This document shows, in pieces, positions 1 to 7,117 of a stretch of 10,295 nt of DNA; the first letter of the stretch is position 1, and each line of letters starts with the position of its first letter. The stretch spans positions 1 through 10,295 of the forward strand of contig JAGXNU010000062.1 of the NCBI GenBank assembly GCA_019894815.1. Direction: 5' to 3'. The position numbers were made by a program, and so were the translations under genes. The notes under the pieces are model-generated. The model searched no databases. It was given only the letters and a program-made list of their open reading frames with translations, and was not told the DNA's origin. The stretch is from Promethearchaeota archaeon (GTDB lineage: Archaea; Asgardarchaeota; Lokiarchaeia; Sigyniarchaeales; SOKP01).

Positions 1-1
1 A

Positions 2-142
2 GTTAAGGGTTTAAACTATTTAAAAGAACTGGCAGTTTATGGTCATTTCAAAGGTATAGGAGGTGCAAAAGATCTATTTGAAGGAGTAAATGTCGAATTT
101 TCGCCTACGGGAAGGGAGTTTTGGGGCTTTCCTTGGGGATGA
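2..142 (+). CDS. C-terminal fragment of an unrecognised protein (5' end outside window)
   Basis: Frame 2 is open from the window edge to a TGA at 140-142, giving 46 residues that end in the aromatic, glycine-rich tail EFWGFPWG. The composition (GHFKGIGGAKDLFEG, SPTGREFW) looks protein-like rather than random translation of AT-rich DNA, and the local base composition is richer in G than the intergenic DNA that follows. The gene runs off the left edge, so start, length and domain content cannot be seen and I do not recognise the family. It converges on the HAD hydrolase with a 31-base gap (143-173). Confidence 0.6.
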   Translation, partial: VKGLNYLKELAVYGHFKGIGGAKDLFEGVNVEFSPTGREFWGFPWG

Positions 143-173
143 CCTTATACAGACACACATACTACATATGAAT

Positions 174-923
174 CTAATCAATGTAATCCATTATTTCTGA
201 GATGTTGTTTATTGTTATATATTCTGGTCCTACTATTTCTTTTTCATAAGGAAATTCATATTTTCTTTTAATGAGGATTGTCTTGAGGCCAGCTCGATAA
301 CCTCCCATTATATCAGCATACTCATCTCCACAAATCATGCAAGAATCAGGGCCTTCTAAACCCATTTTTTTTAATGTATAATGAAAAATCTCTGGATCTG
401 GTTTTCTCTTTCCAAATTCTGCAGAAGTAACTACTGCATGAAAAAATTTTCGTAAATCATATTTTATTAACAGTTTTTCTATAGTAGCGTGGTGAGGATG
501 GTTAGAAAGCACTGCTAATTTAATTTCCTTATTTTTATTTAATTTTTTCAGAGTTTCAGCAGTTTTTTCAAAGGGATACCATTCTTCTTCTTCACATGAA
601 TGATAAACATCTCCGAGTTCTTCATACTTTTTTGAGTTTAAGTTTTTTATATTAAGCATTTCGAGAATTTCTTTCAAAATTTCTGTCGTTTGATGTTCAG
701 TTTTTGTCTTAAAGCTCTCTTTAAAGTATTTTGCTCGCTTTCTATTAAATGTTTTAATGATGAATTCAGCATCTTGTTCATTTTTAATGATATTAGATCT
801 TTTTAATTCATCCACGGATTTGATTAATCCTTCTTTATAGCAATTAAGATATTTTTCAACGGATGCATCTTTGAATTCAAATAATGTAAAGCCAAAATCA
901 AAGATTAGCCCCTTTATTTTCAT
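174..923 (-). CDS. HAD-superfamily hydrolase (probable phosphatase)
   Basis: The 249-residue protein carries the four HAD motifs in order. Motif I is FDFGFTL with nucleophile Asp9, motif II is LAVLSNHP with Ser140, motif III is the lysine of GKRKPDP (Lys174), and motif IV is GDEYAD (Asp200, Asp204). A helical cap of about 110 residues lies between motifs I and II, as in subfamily I enzymes (phosphoglycolate phosphatase, YjjG and YihX types). The enzyme should be cytosolic and use an aspartyl-phosphate intermediate with Mg2+. The second Asp of the usual DxDxT motif, the general acid/base, is Gly11 here; a glycine at this place is known in DxGxx subgroups such as YihX. Substrate cannot be read from sequence. 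It starts at ATG 921-923 with no evident Shine-Dalgarno and is divergent from the next gene across 113 bases. Confidence 0.9.
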   Translation of the reverse strand: MKIKGLIFDFGFTLFEFKDASVEKYLNCYKEGLIKSVDELKRSNIIKNEQDAEFIIKTFNRKRAKYFKESFKTKTEHQTTEILKEILEMLNIKNLNSKKYEELGDVYHSCEEEEWYPFEKTAETLKKLNKNKEIKLAVLSNHPHHATIEKLLIKYDLRKFFHAVVTSAEFGKRKPDPEIFHYTLKKMGLEGPDSCMICGDEYADIMGGYRAGLKTILIKRKYEFPYEKEIVGPEYITINNISEIMDYID

Positions 924-1001
924 TATATGGTTATAATTAAATACTTCAAATTTTAATTTATCTCTGAGTAAATATGTTTATTAATTAAGTAACAAGAATA
1001 G

Positions 1002-1010
1002 AATATTTAT
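1002..1010 (+). promoter_or_regulatory. Putative TATA box for the 1037 gene
   Basis: AATATTTAT is centred about 30 bases upstream of the ATG at 1037. With the usual archaeal TATA-to-start distance of about 26 bases, transcription would begin only a few bases before the ATG, giving an essentially leaderless mRNA. This agrees with the absence of a Shine-Dalgarno site. The AT-rich background makes chance matches likely. Confidence 0.4.
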
Positions 1011-1036
1011 TGTGAATCCTATTTTATAATAGAATC

Positions 1037-1561
1037 ATGGCACTTAATAAATGGCTCTCAGATCCAGAAATAGAAGAAAGAAGAAAGAAGAAGGAAGAGA
1101 TGTATAATTCTTTACCAGAAGAACAAATCCAAGAATTAAAAAAAGAGTCAATTCGGAAAATTAAAAGAGTCGATTCAAAGAAGGAAGAAGTTTCAACTGA
1201 AGATTTTTCGGATAACATTTTGATAGATGTCATTGAATTTAAGAATTGGGTTGATTCTCGAACATATATAAAAGGGGATATAGAAAAGATTGAGACTTGG
1301 ATTAAAGTTTTATATAAAAAAATGGTTTCTATAAACAAGGTATTAAATAAAGATAATTATGATCAGGATCTAGTTGAGGAATTCAGAAAGATACCAGTTG
1401 ATTTTTTAGAGGAACAAACTAGATTTGCTGTAATAAAGAAGCTGCGAAATACAAAAAGAACCAATTCTGATAATTATTTCTTGCGAAAGTTAAAAATGGT
1501 TGTAGAAATGAAATTAATTGAGGCAAAATATTACAAGATTTTGAAGAATATACTAGATTAA
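1037..1561 (+). CDS. Charged, helical orphan protein
   Basis: This 174-residue protein is of no family I recognise. Residues 10-50 are strongly charged (EERRKKKEE and QELKKESIRKIKR) and likely form a long helix or coiled coil. After a short acidic linker (about 50-60), residues 60-174 look like a compact all-helical domain with amphipathic segments (ILIDVIEFKNWV, DIEKIETWIKVLYKKM, FLEEQTRFAVIKKL, LKMVVEMKLIEAKYYKIL). There is no signal peptide, membrane span, cysteine motif or nucleotide-binding motif. Its high Lys/Glu content suggests a soluble cytosolic protein, possibly a protein- or nucleic-acid-binding adaptor; that is inference only. It starts at ATG 1037 with a TATA-like element just upstream. 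The nucleotidyltransferase gene follows on the same strand after 90 bases with its own possible promoter, so an operon is not certain. Confidence 0.8.
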   Translation: MALNKWLSDPEIEERRKKKEEMYNSLPEEQIQELKKESIRKIKRVDSKKEEVSTEDFSDNILIDVIEFKNWVDSRTYIKGDIEKIETWIKVLYKKMVSINKVLNKDNYDQDLVEEFRKIPVDFLEEQTRFAVIKKLRNTKRTNSDNYFLRKLKMVVEMKLIEAKYYKILKNILD

Positions 1562-1591
1562 TTAATGTGATTAATTTCCATAACATTTTTT
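1560..1591 (+). terminator. Weak terminator candidate after the 1037 gene
   Basis: A 7-base inverted repeat (AATTAAT / ATTAATT, 1560-1566 and 1570-1576, 3-base loop) overlaps the stop codon and is followed by six T (1586-1591). Archaeal intrinsic termination needs mainly the T tract. The AT-only stem is thermodynamically weak, so this is only suggestive. Confidence 0.3.
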
Positions 1592-1651
1592 ATAATAGTT
1601 TGATTAATGTAAAATACCATCGATAAAACCATTTACAAATTTGCGTTAATC

Positions 1652-2734
1652 ATGCGTATAATATGTCCTTTAGCGGGAGTAGGAAAAGGTTTACAACCAT
1701 TTACATACTCTAAACCAAAAGCATTTTTAAAAGTGGCAGGTAAACGATTAATTGATTTTAATTTAATAAAACTCATGAAGAGCTTCCCAAAAGGGACTAA
1801 AATTTGTTTTATAATAGGATATAAAAAAAGACAAATTAAAGAATACCTAAATCAGAAGTATTCAGAGTATTTTGAGTTAGAATTTATTGAACAACAGCCT
1901 TTAGGTTATACTGCCGAAGAACCTTTTTTTCCAGGTCTTGGAGATGCTATTTTGTACGCTAAAGAATTCGCTTTCAATGAAGATATATTTATTTTTTTAA
2001 GTGATAGAGTACCATTGGAAGATTATTCTTCAATATTAATAAATTTCCATCAATGCGATTGCGACGGAATCGTAAACGTTAAAAAAGTAGAGGAACCGCA
2101 ACATTATGGTGTCGTTAAACTCGACAATGATGGTTTTTTAACTCAAATTGTTGAAAAGCCAGCAATCCCTGAATCAAATATTGCAGTATCAGGAGCCTAC
2201 ATCATTGCTAAATCGATAATTAATCGATTATTCGAACTCTTAGAAGTTCAAAGAAAAAAGACTCTTGAGAATGGAGAAGTATATCAAATCACACCTATCA
2301 TTGATAAATTAATCCAAGAAGGCGCGAGAATTAAATCGAATGAAATGATAGAAGAAGTTTTGGATTTTGGGAGACCTAAAAGCCTTTTAAATGGAAATCG
2401 ATTGCTCTTATCAGAAATAAAGAATCAGGACCCAATATATGAAGATCTCACTAAGAAGGGCATGATTATTGACACAAAAATTATTCCGCCTGTTTATATT
2501 GGAAAGAATGTAAAAATAATTGATTCTGTAATAGGACCAAATGTTTCAATGGGGGATGATCTCGACCTTGAAAAATGCATTCTTTCAGAATCTGTAATAG
2601 GAGATGGAGTACGATTAAAAAAGATTATATCCTCAGAAAGCATAATAGGAGACTATTCCATACTAGAAGATCTAATAAAAAATGGAATAACCATAGGAGA
2701 TGCTTCATTCATTACAACAAGTAATAATAAATAA
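1652..2734 (+). CDS. Sugar-1-phosphate nucleotidyltransferase-like protein with C-terminal left-handed beta-helix
   Basis: This 360-residue protein matches the NTP_transferase/GlmU/RmlA-like architecture. The N-terminal nucleotidyltransferase domain (about 1-250) begins with PLAGVGKGLQPFT...KPKAFLKVAGK and contains QQPLG (81-85), the metal-site region FLSD with Asp118, YGVV, VEKP (167-170), SGAYI and LDFGRP with Asp238. Residues about 279-352 carry hexapeptide-type repeats (VYIGKNV, SVIGPNV, ESVIGDGV, ESIIGDY, ITIGD), as in glucose-1-phosphate or N-acetylglucosamine-1-phosphate nucleotidyltransferases. The family makes NDP-sugars for glycans or N-glycans in the cytosol. The usual GxGTRLxP loop reads GVGKGLQP, so the conserved Arg is Gly13; activity may be altered. 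Residues 85-97 also look longer than usual for the LGTA-type loop. It starts at ATG 1652 without a clear Shine-Dalgarno and converges on the amidase with a 20-base gap. Confidence 0.87.
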   Translation: MRIICPLAGVGKGLQPFTYSKPKAFLKVAGKRLIDFNLIKLMKSFPKGTKICFIIGYKKRQIKEYLNQKYSEYFELEFIEQQPLGYTAEEPFFPGLGDAILYAKEFAFNEDIFIFLSDRVPLEDYSSILINFHQCDCDGIVNVKKVEEPQHYGVVKLDNDGFLTQIVEKPAIPESNIAVSGAYIIAKSIINRLFELLEVQRKKTLENGEVYQITPIIDKLIQEGARIKSNEMIEEVLDFGRPKSLLNGNRLLLSEIKNQDPIYEDLTKKGMIIDTKIIPPVYIGKNVKIIDSVIGPNVSMGDDLDLEKCILSESVIGDGVRLKKIISSESIIGDYSILEDLIKNGITIGDASFITTSNNK

Positions 2735-2754
2735 ATATAAAAAAATTGAATATT
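2735..2754. terminator. Convergent 3'-end spacer between nucleotidyltransferase and amidase
   Basis: Only 20 bases separate the two convergent stop codons, and they are entirely A/T except one G. A run of six A (2739-2744) would read as a T6 tract on the minus strand just past the amidase stop, consistent with an archaeal T-tract terminator for that gene. No stem-loop is visible. Confidence 0.3.
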
Positions 2755-4185
2755 TTAGGCTATTTTTGGCTTTTTATCTTGCCAAGGAGCGATTTCTTCG
2801 AAAGCTTTTGAAACTTGAAGAACTGTTTTTTCATCATAGCGCTTACCAATAATTTGCATTCCAATTGGTAAACCAGATTTAGTCCAACCAGATGGAATTG
2901 AAGCAGCTGGCAATCCTGTCATGTTAAAAGGATATGTATATGTCATCCAAGTTGTAATACTTAAAGATTTTTTACCTATTGTTGGAAATGTTGTCCCTGA
3001 TTCTAACCATCCTGGTTTGAAGGCAGGGCAGGGAAGTGTCGGTGTAATCAAGACATCGAAATTCCTAAAATATTGATACATGACTTCGTAAACTCGCTTT
3101 CTTTGTTCTCTAGCTTTCCCAATATTCATAGAACTATTATCTAGACCTAGTCTTATTGAACCAGTTAAATCTGGGCTAAGGTCTTCACGTCTTTCATTAT
3201 AATCTTTTTGTAAATCATAAGCATACCCTATACTAACCAAGGTTTTATATGCTAATTCTGGGTTTCTTATTTTTAATTTTGCTTCTTCCACATCCCAATC
3301 ATATTGTTCAAACTTTTGAATACCATTTAAAACGCTCTCTTCAACTTCTTCTTCAAGAGCTTTCCCAAAACCTAGGGTCATTGAATAACCAATCTTTAAT
3401 TTTTTTGGTTTATCATCAAGTATTTTAATATAATCGATGTCATCGTCAGGGAAAGAATTACTATCAGCAGGATGATGTCCTTTCATCACATTCAACATTA
3501 AAGCAGCATCTCTCACGTATCGAACAATCGGTCCATAATGATCCATTGACCAAAATGCAATTCCATCATGCGGGTATCGAGGAATGCGTCCAAATGTTGG
3601 TTTTAAACCATAAACACCACAACAACTGCTAGGAACCCTAATTGAACCTCCTCCATCTGATCCTAAAGCTAAAGGTCCCATTCCTGCTGCAACTGAAGCA
3701 GCTGCGCCTCCACTTGACCCCCCTGAATTCATCTCTATATCCCATGGATTTTTTGTTTCTCCAAAAAGCTTATTATTTGTAAGGGCGATATGCCCGAATT
3801 CAGGTGTATTCGTTTTACCTAGTAAAACACACCCTGCGTTTTTCAATCGCTTTACAACAACCTCATCATCTTCAGGAATATAGTTCTCGTGCAATTTTGA
3901 ACCATAAGTAGTTCTAATGCCTTTTGTTTGCATTAAGTCTTTAATTGAAATGGGAATACCTGTTAAAGATCCAAGATTTTGTCCATTTTTAATAGAGTCA
4001 TCAGCTTTTTTAGCCATTTCTCTTGCAATTTCAAAAGTAGGAGTGCAATAAGCATTGATTATTGGATTAATTTTTTCAATTCTTTCTATTATGGTTTCAG
4101 TAATTTCAATTGATGATAATTCTTGATTTTTGATTTTTTCTCGCATCTCGAAAGCTGACATAAAACAGATATCTTCTTTATTCAT
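2755..4185 (-). CDS. Amidase-signature family hydrolase
   Basis: This 476-residue protein is a full-length amidase-signature enzyme. The Ser-cisSer-Lys triad is clear: Lys82 in GIPISIKD, cis-Ser157 in NSGGSSGG, and nucleophile Ser181 in GSDGGGSIRVPSS. The triad spacings (Lys to cis-Ser 75, cis-Ser to Ser 24) equal those of fatty acid amide hydrolase. The family hydrolyses carboxamides to acid plus ammonia or amine. No GatB or GatC gene is adjacent and the protein lacks any obvious GatA-specific context, so a free-standing amidase is more likely than a tRNA amidotransferase subunit; substrate is unknown. No signal peptide is present, so it is probably cytosolic. The start ATG (4183-4185) is supported by GAGGT with 8-9 bases of spacing. 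It is probably monocistronic: the upstream neighbour is divergent and the downstream neighbour converges. Confidence 0.93.
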   Translation of the reverse strand: MNKEDICFMSAFEMREKIKNQELSSIEITETIIERIEKINPIINAYCTPTFEIAREMAKKADDSIKNGQNLGSLTGIPISIKDLMQTKGIRTTYGSKLHENYIPEDDEVVVKRLKNAGCVLLGKTNTPEFGHIALTNNKLFGETKNPWDIEMNSGGSSGGAAASVAAGMGPLALGSDGGGSIRVPSSCCGVYGLKPTFGRIPRYPHDGIAFWSMDHYGPIVRYVRDAALMLNVMKGHHPADSNSFPDDDIDYIKILDDKPKKLKIGYSMTLGFGKALEEEVEESVLNGIQKFEQYDWDVEEAKLKIRNPELAYKTLVSIGYAYDLQKDYNERREDLSPDLTGSIRLGLDNSSMNIGKAREQRKRVYEVMYQYFRNFDVLITPTLPCPAFKPGWLESGTTFPTIGKKSLSITTWMTYTYPFNMTGLPAASIPSGWTKSGLPIGMQIIGKRYDEKTVLQVSKAFEEIAPWQDKKPKIA

Positions 4186-4193
4186 AGTTTTTT

Positions 4194-4198
4194 ACCTC
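4194..4198 (-). promoter_or_regulatory. Shine-Dalgarno site of the amidase
   Basis: GAGGT on the minus strand matches the anti-Shine-Dalgarno end of archaeal 16S rRNA and lies 8-9 bases before the ATG at 4185, fixing that start over the internal Met9. Confidence 0.65.
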
Positions 4199-4287
4199 AG
4201 TAGAATTAATTTTAAGTATGATAAGCATTTCTTCCTTATTCATTAATAAATCTCACAAAGTTTGATTTTTTATTATAGATGTAATTT

Positions 4288-4450
4288 ATTGATGTTAAAC
4301 AACTATATATTGATTGTGTCTAGTTATTCATGCAAAATATGTTAGTATTTACAAAATCTTAGATCTAAGGTAAATAAAATATTTATTTATCAATATATTA
4401 TAGTGAATTATTATTGATCGAAAATTGATCAAAATTAAGCTCCTATTGAT
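4288..4450. repeat. Phased ATTGAT repeats in the amidase/secreted-protein divergent region
   Basis: The hexamer ATTGAT occurs five times on the plus strand, at 4288, 4309, 4413, 4424 and 4445, and once inverted (ATCAAT) at 4389. Successive direct copies are 21, 104, 11 and 21 bases apart, close to whole helical turns. The 4413 and 4424 copies form a tandem 11-base unit. This could be an operator array for a transcription factor acting on one or both divergent genes. The region is AT-rich, so low-complexity coincidence is possible. Beyond these repeats and TATA-like stretches (for example around 4377-4400), the 4186-4455 spacer shows no gene. Confidence 0.35.
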
Positions 4451-4455
4451 GACCT

Positions 4456-5136
4456 TTGAATAAAAATCATAAACAAGTATTGGGTGTCGTTTTTTTAAAT
4501 CTCCTCCTTATTTGCATTTTTTTCAGCGTTAATGTAAGCGCCCAAGAGTATACTTTACAACTAAAGATGAATGATGAATATGTATGGGAGGTAAAAGAAT
4601 TAAATAAAGATAAATTTGAATACACCTTCAATGCAGAACCCAATTTTGATGTGGGTGATCAAAAAAAAATCGCTATTAGAGAGGTCACGGATATAGAAGG
4701 AATTAGGTGGTCAATTGTTGTTGCATTTTGGGATTTCGGAACTGATTGGACCATTGATGGAGAGATTCAATACTTATCTATATATCAATCTCCTTCGCAC
4801 TATGATGATTTTCTCTTTGTTCCGACTCCTGTAGATGACTATTTGGAAACTGCCGTTGATATATCATCAGAATATTATCTCGTGTCCCCATCAACTATTG
4901 GAAGACAAGCAAGGAGTGATACGGGCGTCAATTACAGGGTAGAGAAGTCCTTCGATATTAATGGGATCATAACTTCTGAAACTTACTTCTTCGATGTAGG
5001 AGATTCGGTTATCGTTAAAATGGAAGGAACATTCTTCATTGTACCATTAGGATTCTCTTTTATAGGATTTATGGGAATAGGGATAATTTCGATAATAGCA
5101 ATATTCCTTAAAAAGAATAAAATAAGATTTGGTTAG
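4456..5136 (+). CDS. Secreted, C-terminally membrane-anchored protein of unknown function (TTG start)
   Basis: The 226-residue product has a type I membrane protein layout. A basic n-region (NKNHK) and hydrophobic core (about 8-24) form a signal peptide with likely cleavage after Ala29 (VSA/QEY). An extracytoplasmic domain (30-190) follows, rich in aromatic and acidic residues with beta-like segments (YTLQLKMNDEYVWEVKEL, FEYTFNA, RWSIVVAFWDF, YRVEKSFDINGIITSETYFF). A transmembrane helix (about 193-218) is followed by a basic KKNKIR stop-transfer tail. There is no cysteine outside the signal peptide and no catalytic motif I recognise. The start is TTG at 4456-4458: an in-frame TGA at 4450-4452 excludes extension, and a later start would remove the n-region. 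No Shine-Dalgarno is visible. I infer a cell-surface role, such as adhesion, sensing or envelope structure. It converges on the small SCP2-like gene with an 8-base gap. Confidence 0.8.
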   Translation: MNKNHKQVLGVVFLNLLLICIFFSVNVSAQEYTLQLKMNDEYVWEVKELNKDKFEYTFNAEPNFDVGDQKKIAIREVTDIEGIRWSIVVAFWDFGTDWTIDGEIQYLSIYQSPSHYDDFLFVPTPVDDYLETAVDISSEYYLVSPSTIGRQARSDTGVNYRVEKSFDINGIITSETYFFDVGDSVIVKMEGTFFIVPLGFSFIGFMGIGIISIIAIFLKKNKIRFG

Positions 5137-5144
5137 CTAGACAT

Positions 5145-5552
5145 TTAGAATTTAAAATCTCTTTGATATGCTCGATATCCCAACTTTAAAAGCTTTAAAC
5201 TTGACTTGTTAAGTTTATTATCCACCTCAATTCCAGAACGTGGATTATTCATCATATCATGATAAAGAGCATAATATTCATCTGCGGATGGATTATCTTG
5301 AATTAAGTCAAGAACGGCCTTTTCTGTGAAATATAGAATTAAATCAGGTTTGAAACCGGGATTTTCTTCAGTCATTTCTAAAGTCTTAACATCTTTTTTA
5401 AATAAATAATAATGTAATTTAGCATGTTCTTCATGTGTAGATTCTTCAGTAATAATATATTCCCAACAAGCGTTAATACTAAGATGTCTCATCAAATCAG
5501 AGTTCTTTGAAAAATAAGCTTTTAATTCCTCGTATAATTCTTTAGCTTCCAT
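5145..5552 (-). CDS. Small SCP2-like protein B (last gene of the SDR/ALDH operon)
   Basis: This 135-residue soluble protein resembles the 152-residue protein two genes upstream. Shared features, in order, are a strand plus helix [DP]DLxL...AVxxLI (here PDLILYFTEKAVLDLI, 69-84), EYxxL (92-96), an Asn-x-Pro turn (103), Ile-x(5)-LxK (108-116) and LLxxGY (121-126). The order of short strands (WEYIIT, HYYLFKK, VKTLEM) followed by the strand-helix unit is reminiscent of the SCP2/sterol-carrier fold, which forms a hydrophobic tunnel for acyl-CoA or other lipids. The assignment is fold-level inference; the classic SCP2 GKLKI segment is not obvious. It is 20 bases behind the ALDH stop, so almost certainly co-transcribed, with no clear Shine-Dalgarno. 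A role as substrate carrier or partner of the ALDH is possible. Confidence 0.75.
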   Translation of the reverse strand: MEAKELYEELKAYFSKNSDLMRHLSINACWEYIITEESTHEEHAKLHYYLFKKDVKTLEMTEENPGFKPDLILYFTEKAVLDLIQDNPSADEYYALYHDMMNNPRSGIEVDNKLNKSSLKLLKLGYRAYQRDFKF

Positions 5553-5572
5553 ATTTATAAAATGGTATTAGG

Positions 5573-7066
5573 TTATTTGATATCCTTAAGATTTGTTGGA
5601 GTTCCATCATAAATATATTTTTGATATACTAACTCTTGGGGATAATACTTACATCCAGAGGGATAAGCAGAATCTTTGATTCCACCAAGTGCAATTGTTA
5701 CATCAACAAGCATTGGACGGGCATTAATATATATATTCGCTGCTTCTAAATCTCTCTTGAAAATTTCGATGTTATTCAAATTAGAAGTGTAAACTACCGC
5801 TCTCATGCCATAATTACTTGCATTTGCTAATTTAATTGCATCTTTCATATCTTTGGCTTTAGTAATAGAACGGACAGGTCCAAAAGCCTCCTCTCTCCAC
5901 AAAAATGGAGCCGTAGATAAATTTTCGCATAGTTCAGGTTTAATTTCTACTAATGTGGGTTTATAAAATAATCCATAATCTTCACCAGTATCAATTTTAT
6001 CACCACCAGTATATATTTTGACATCGTATTCTTTAGCATCAGCCACCATCACTTCCATCATCATTAGTATACGTCGACTTCCTAATGGTCCAATATCAAC
6101 AGTGGGATCTGTGGGATCACCGTATCTCAATTTTTCAATTTCTTTTATTAAACACTCCACATAGTCATCATAAATATCCTGATGCACAATACATCTTTTC
6201 ATTGAAAAACATTGTTGACCGCTGTTAGTATAGCTAGCGATAGCATTAAATTTAGCTACTTTTTCTAAATTCACGTCATCCATTACTATTCCAGCATCAT
6301 TTCCCGCGCACTCAAAGAAGAATTGTTTGAAGGGTTCGGTGTACATTGCGACACCCATTGATTTATCTGCAGTTTTTTTCAACAACCTTCCATATCTCAC
6401 AAGAATATCTTTTGCTGTATGCGAGGATGTAACTGTCATGATAATCTTGATTAAATGAGATTTAAGAAATTCATCTACGGCCCATTCTCCAGGAGCTATA
6501 ACCAAATTTAATGCATCTAAACCCGGCAAATCCATATCCTCCATTGTAGAATATGCTTCTAACATGGTTAAGGGACATGCGGTAGATGGTTTAACAAGCG
6601 CACCATTTCCTACTAAATAATTAGCACCCATCTGATAAAGGGGAAGGCTAATTGGTGTGTTACGGGGAGAAATACACGCAGATAATCCGTGTGGAATATA
6701 TTTTAGTATTACATTTTGCTCTCCTTCAATACCAGTTAATGGCTTGTCTTTTATAAATTGATAATACCAATCGCAAAATCGGAATCCAGTTAAAACAATA
6801 TTCAATTCCCATTCCGAATATTTGATCGGTAAACCTCCTTCTGCTACAATTAAATCTTTTAGTTTTTTCTTTTTAAATCGCATTTTACTTGCATATTTTG
6901 AGAGATGTTGAGCACGTTCAAAGAAGTCCATTTCATTGAGCAGATGTTGAGATTCATAAATTTTTTTTATTTTATCTCTTACAGACTCAGGCGTATCTGC
7001 TTGTATGGTATCAATAACTTCTCCAGTATATTTATTCTTTATTTCTAATTCAGATGATTTTGACAT
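5573..7066 (-). CDS. Aldehyde dehydrogenase superfamily protein
   Basis: I place the start at ATG 7064-7066 (497 residues), because AGGTG lies 6 bases upstream. A TTG at 7087 would add only seven residues and would destroy that spacing. Catalytic residues are intact: oxyanion Asn136 (SPRNTP), cofactor Lys159 (LVKPS), general base Glu252 (FECAGND), nucleophile Cys286 (SGQQCF) and Glu393 (REEAFGPV). The Glu-Cys spacing of 34 matches ALDH2. This predicts NAD(P)-dependent oxidation of an aldehyde to an acid in the cytosol. Because the general base Glu is kept, a hydrolytic enzyme is more likely than a CoA-acylating one. The Lys159-Glu252 spacing is 93 rather than 76, so about 17 residues are inserted there, and the usual GSTxxG dinucleotide-loop motif reads VTSSHTAKD. 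It sits between two SCP2-like genes in the operon, suggesting a hydrophobic aldehyde as substrate. Confidence 0.93.
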   Translation of the reverse strand: MSKSSELEIKNKYTGEVIDTIQADTPESVRDKIKKIYESQHLLNEMDFFERAQHLSKYASKMRFKKKKLKDLIVAEGGLPIKYSEWELNIVLTGFRFCDWYYQFIKDKPLTGIEGEQNVILKYIPHGLSACISPRNTPISLPLYQMGANYLVGNGALVKPSTACPLTMLEAYSTMEDMDLPGLDALNLVIAPGEWAVDEFLKSHLIKIIMTVTSSHTAKDILVRYGRLLKKTADKSMGVAMYTEPFKQFFFECAGNDAGIVMDDVNLEKVAKFNAIASYTNSGQQCFSMKRCIVHQDIYDDYVECLIKEIEKLRYGDPTDPTVDIGPLGSRRILMMMEVMVADAKEYDVKIYTGGDKIDTGEDYGLFYKPTLVEIKPELCENLSTAPFLWREEAFGPVRSITKAKDMKDAIKLANASNYGMRAVVYTSNLNNIEIFKRDLEAANIYINARPMLVDVTIALGGIKDSAYPSGCKYYPQELVYQKYIYDGTPTNLKDIK

Positions 7067-7072
7067 TTTAAA

Positions 7073-7077
7073 CACCT
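7073..7077 (-). promoter_or_regulatory. Shine-Dalgarno site of the ALDH gene
   Basis: AGGTG on the minus strand is complementary to the archaeal anti-Shine-Dalgarno sequence and lies 6 bases before ATG 7066. It decides the start against the upstream in-frame TTG at 7087, which the site overlaps downstream. Confidence 0.7.
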
Positions 7078-7117
7078 TTTTACACAATTATAATTATAAA
7101 TTTGACGAAAATAATAA

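Noticed and set aside
1024..1338. Minus-strand 104-codon open frame, serine- and phenylalanine-rich
   Set aside because: It lies antisense to the 1037-1561 gene; its Ser/Phe/Ile-rich translation is what results from the reverse complement of Lys/Glu-rich codons, and it has no ribosome site.
2755..4185. Amidase as GatA subunit of tRNA amidotransferase
   Set aside because: No GatB or GatC gene is near, and the triad alone does not distinguish GatA from other amidase-signature enzymes.
7067..7087. Seven-residue N-terminal extension of the ALDH from a TTG at 7087
   Set aside because: The ATG at 7066 has an AGGTG site at ideal spacing; the extension would run through that site and adds no conserved residues.
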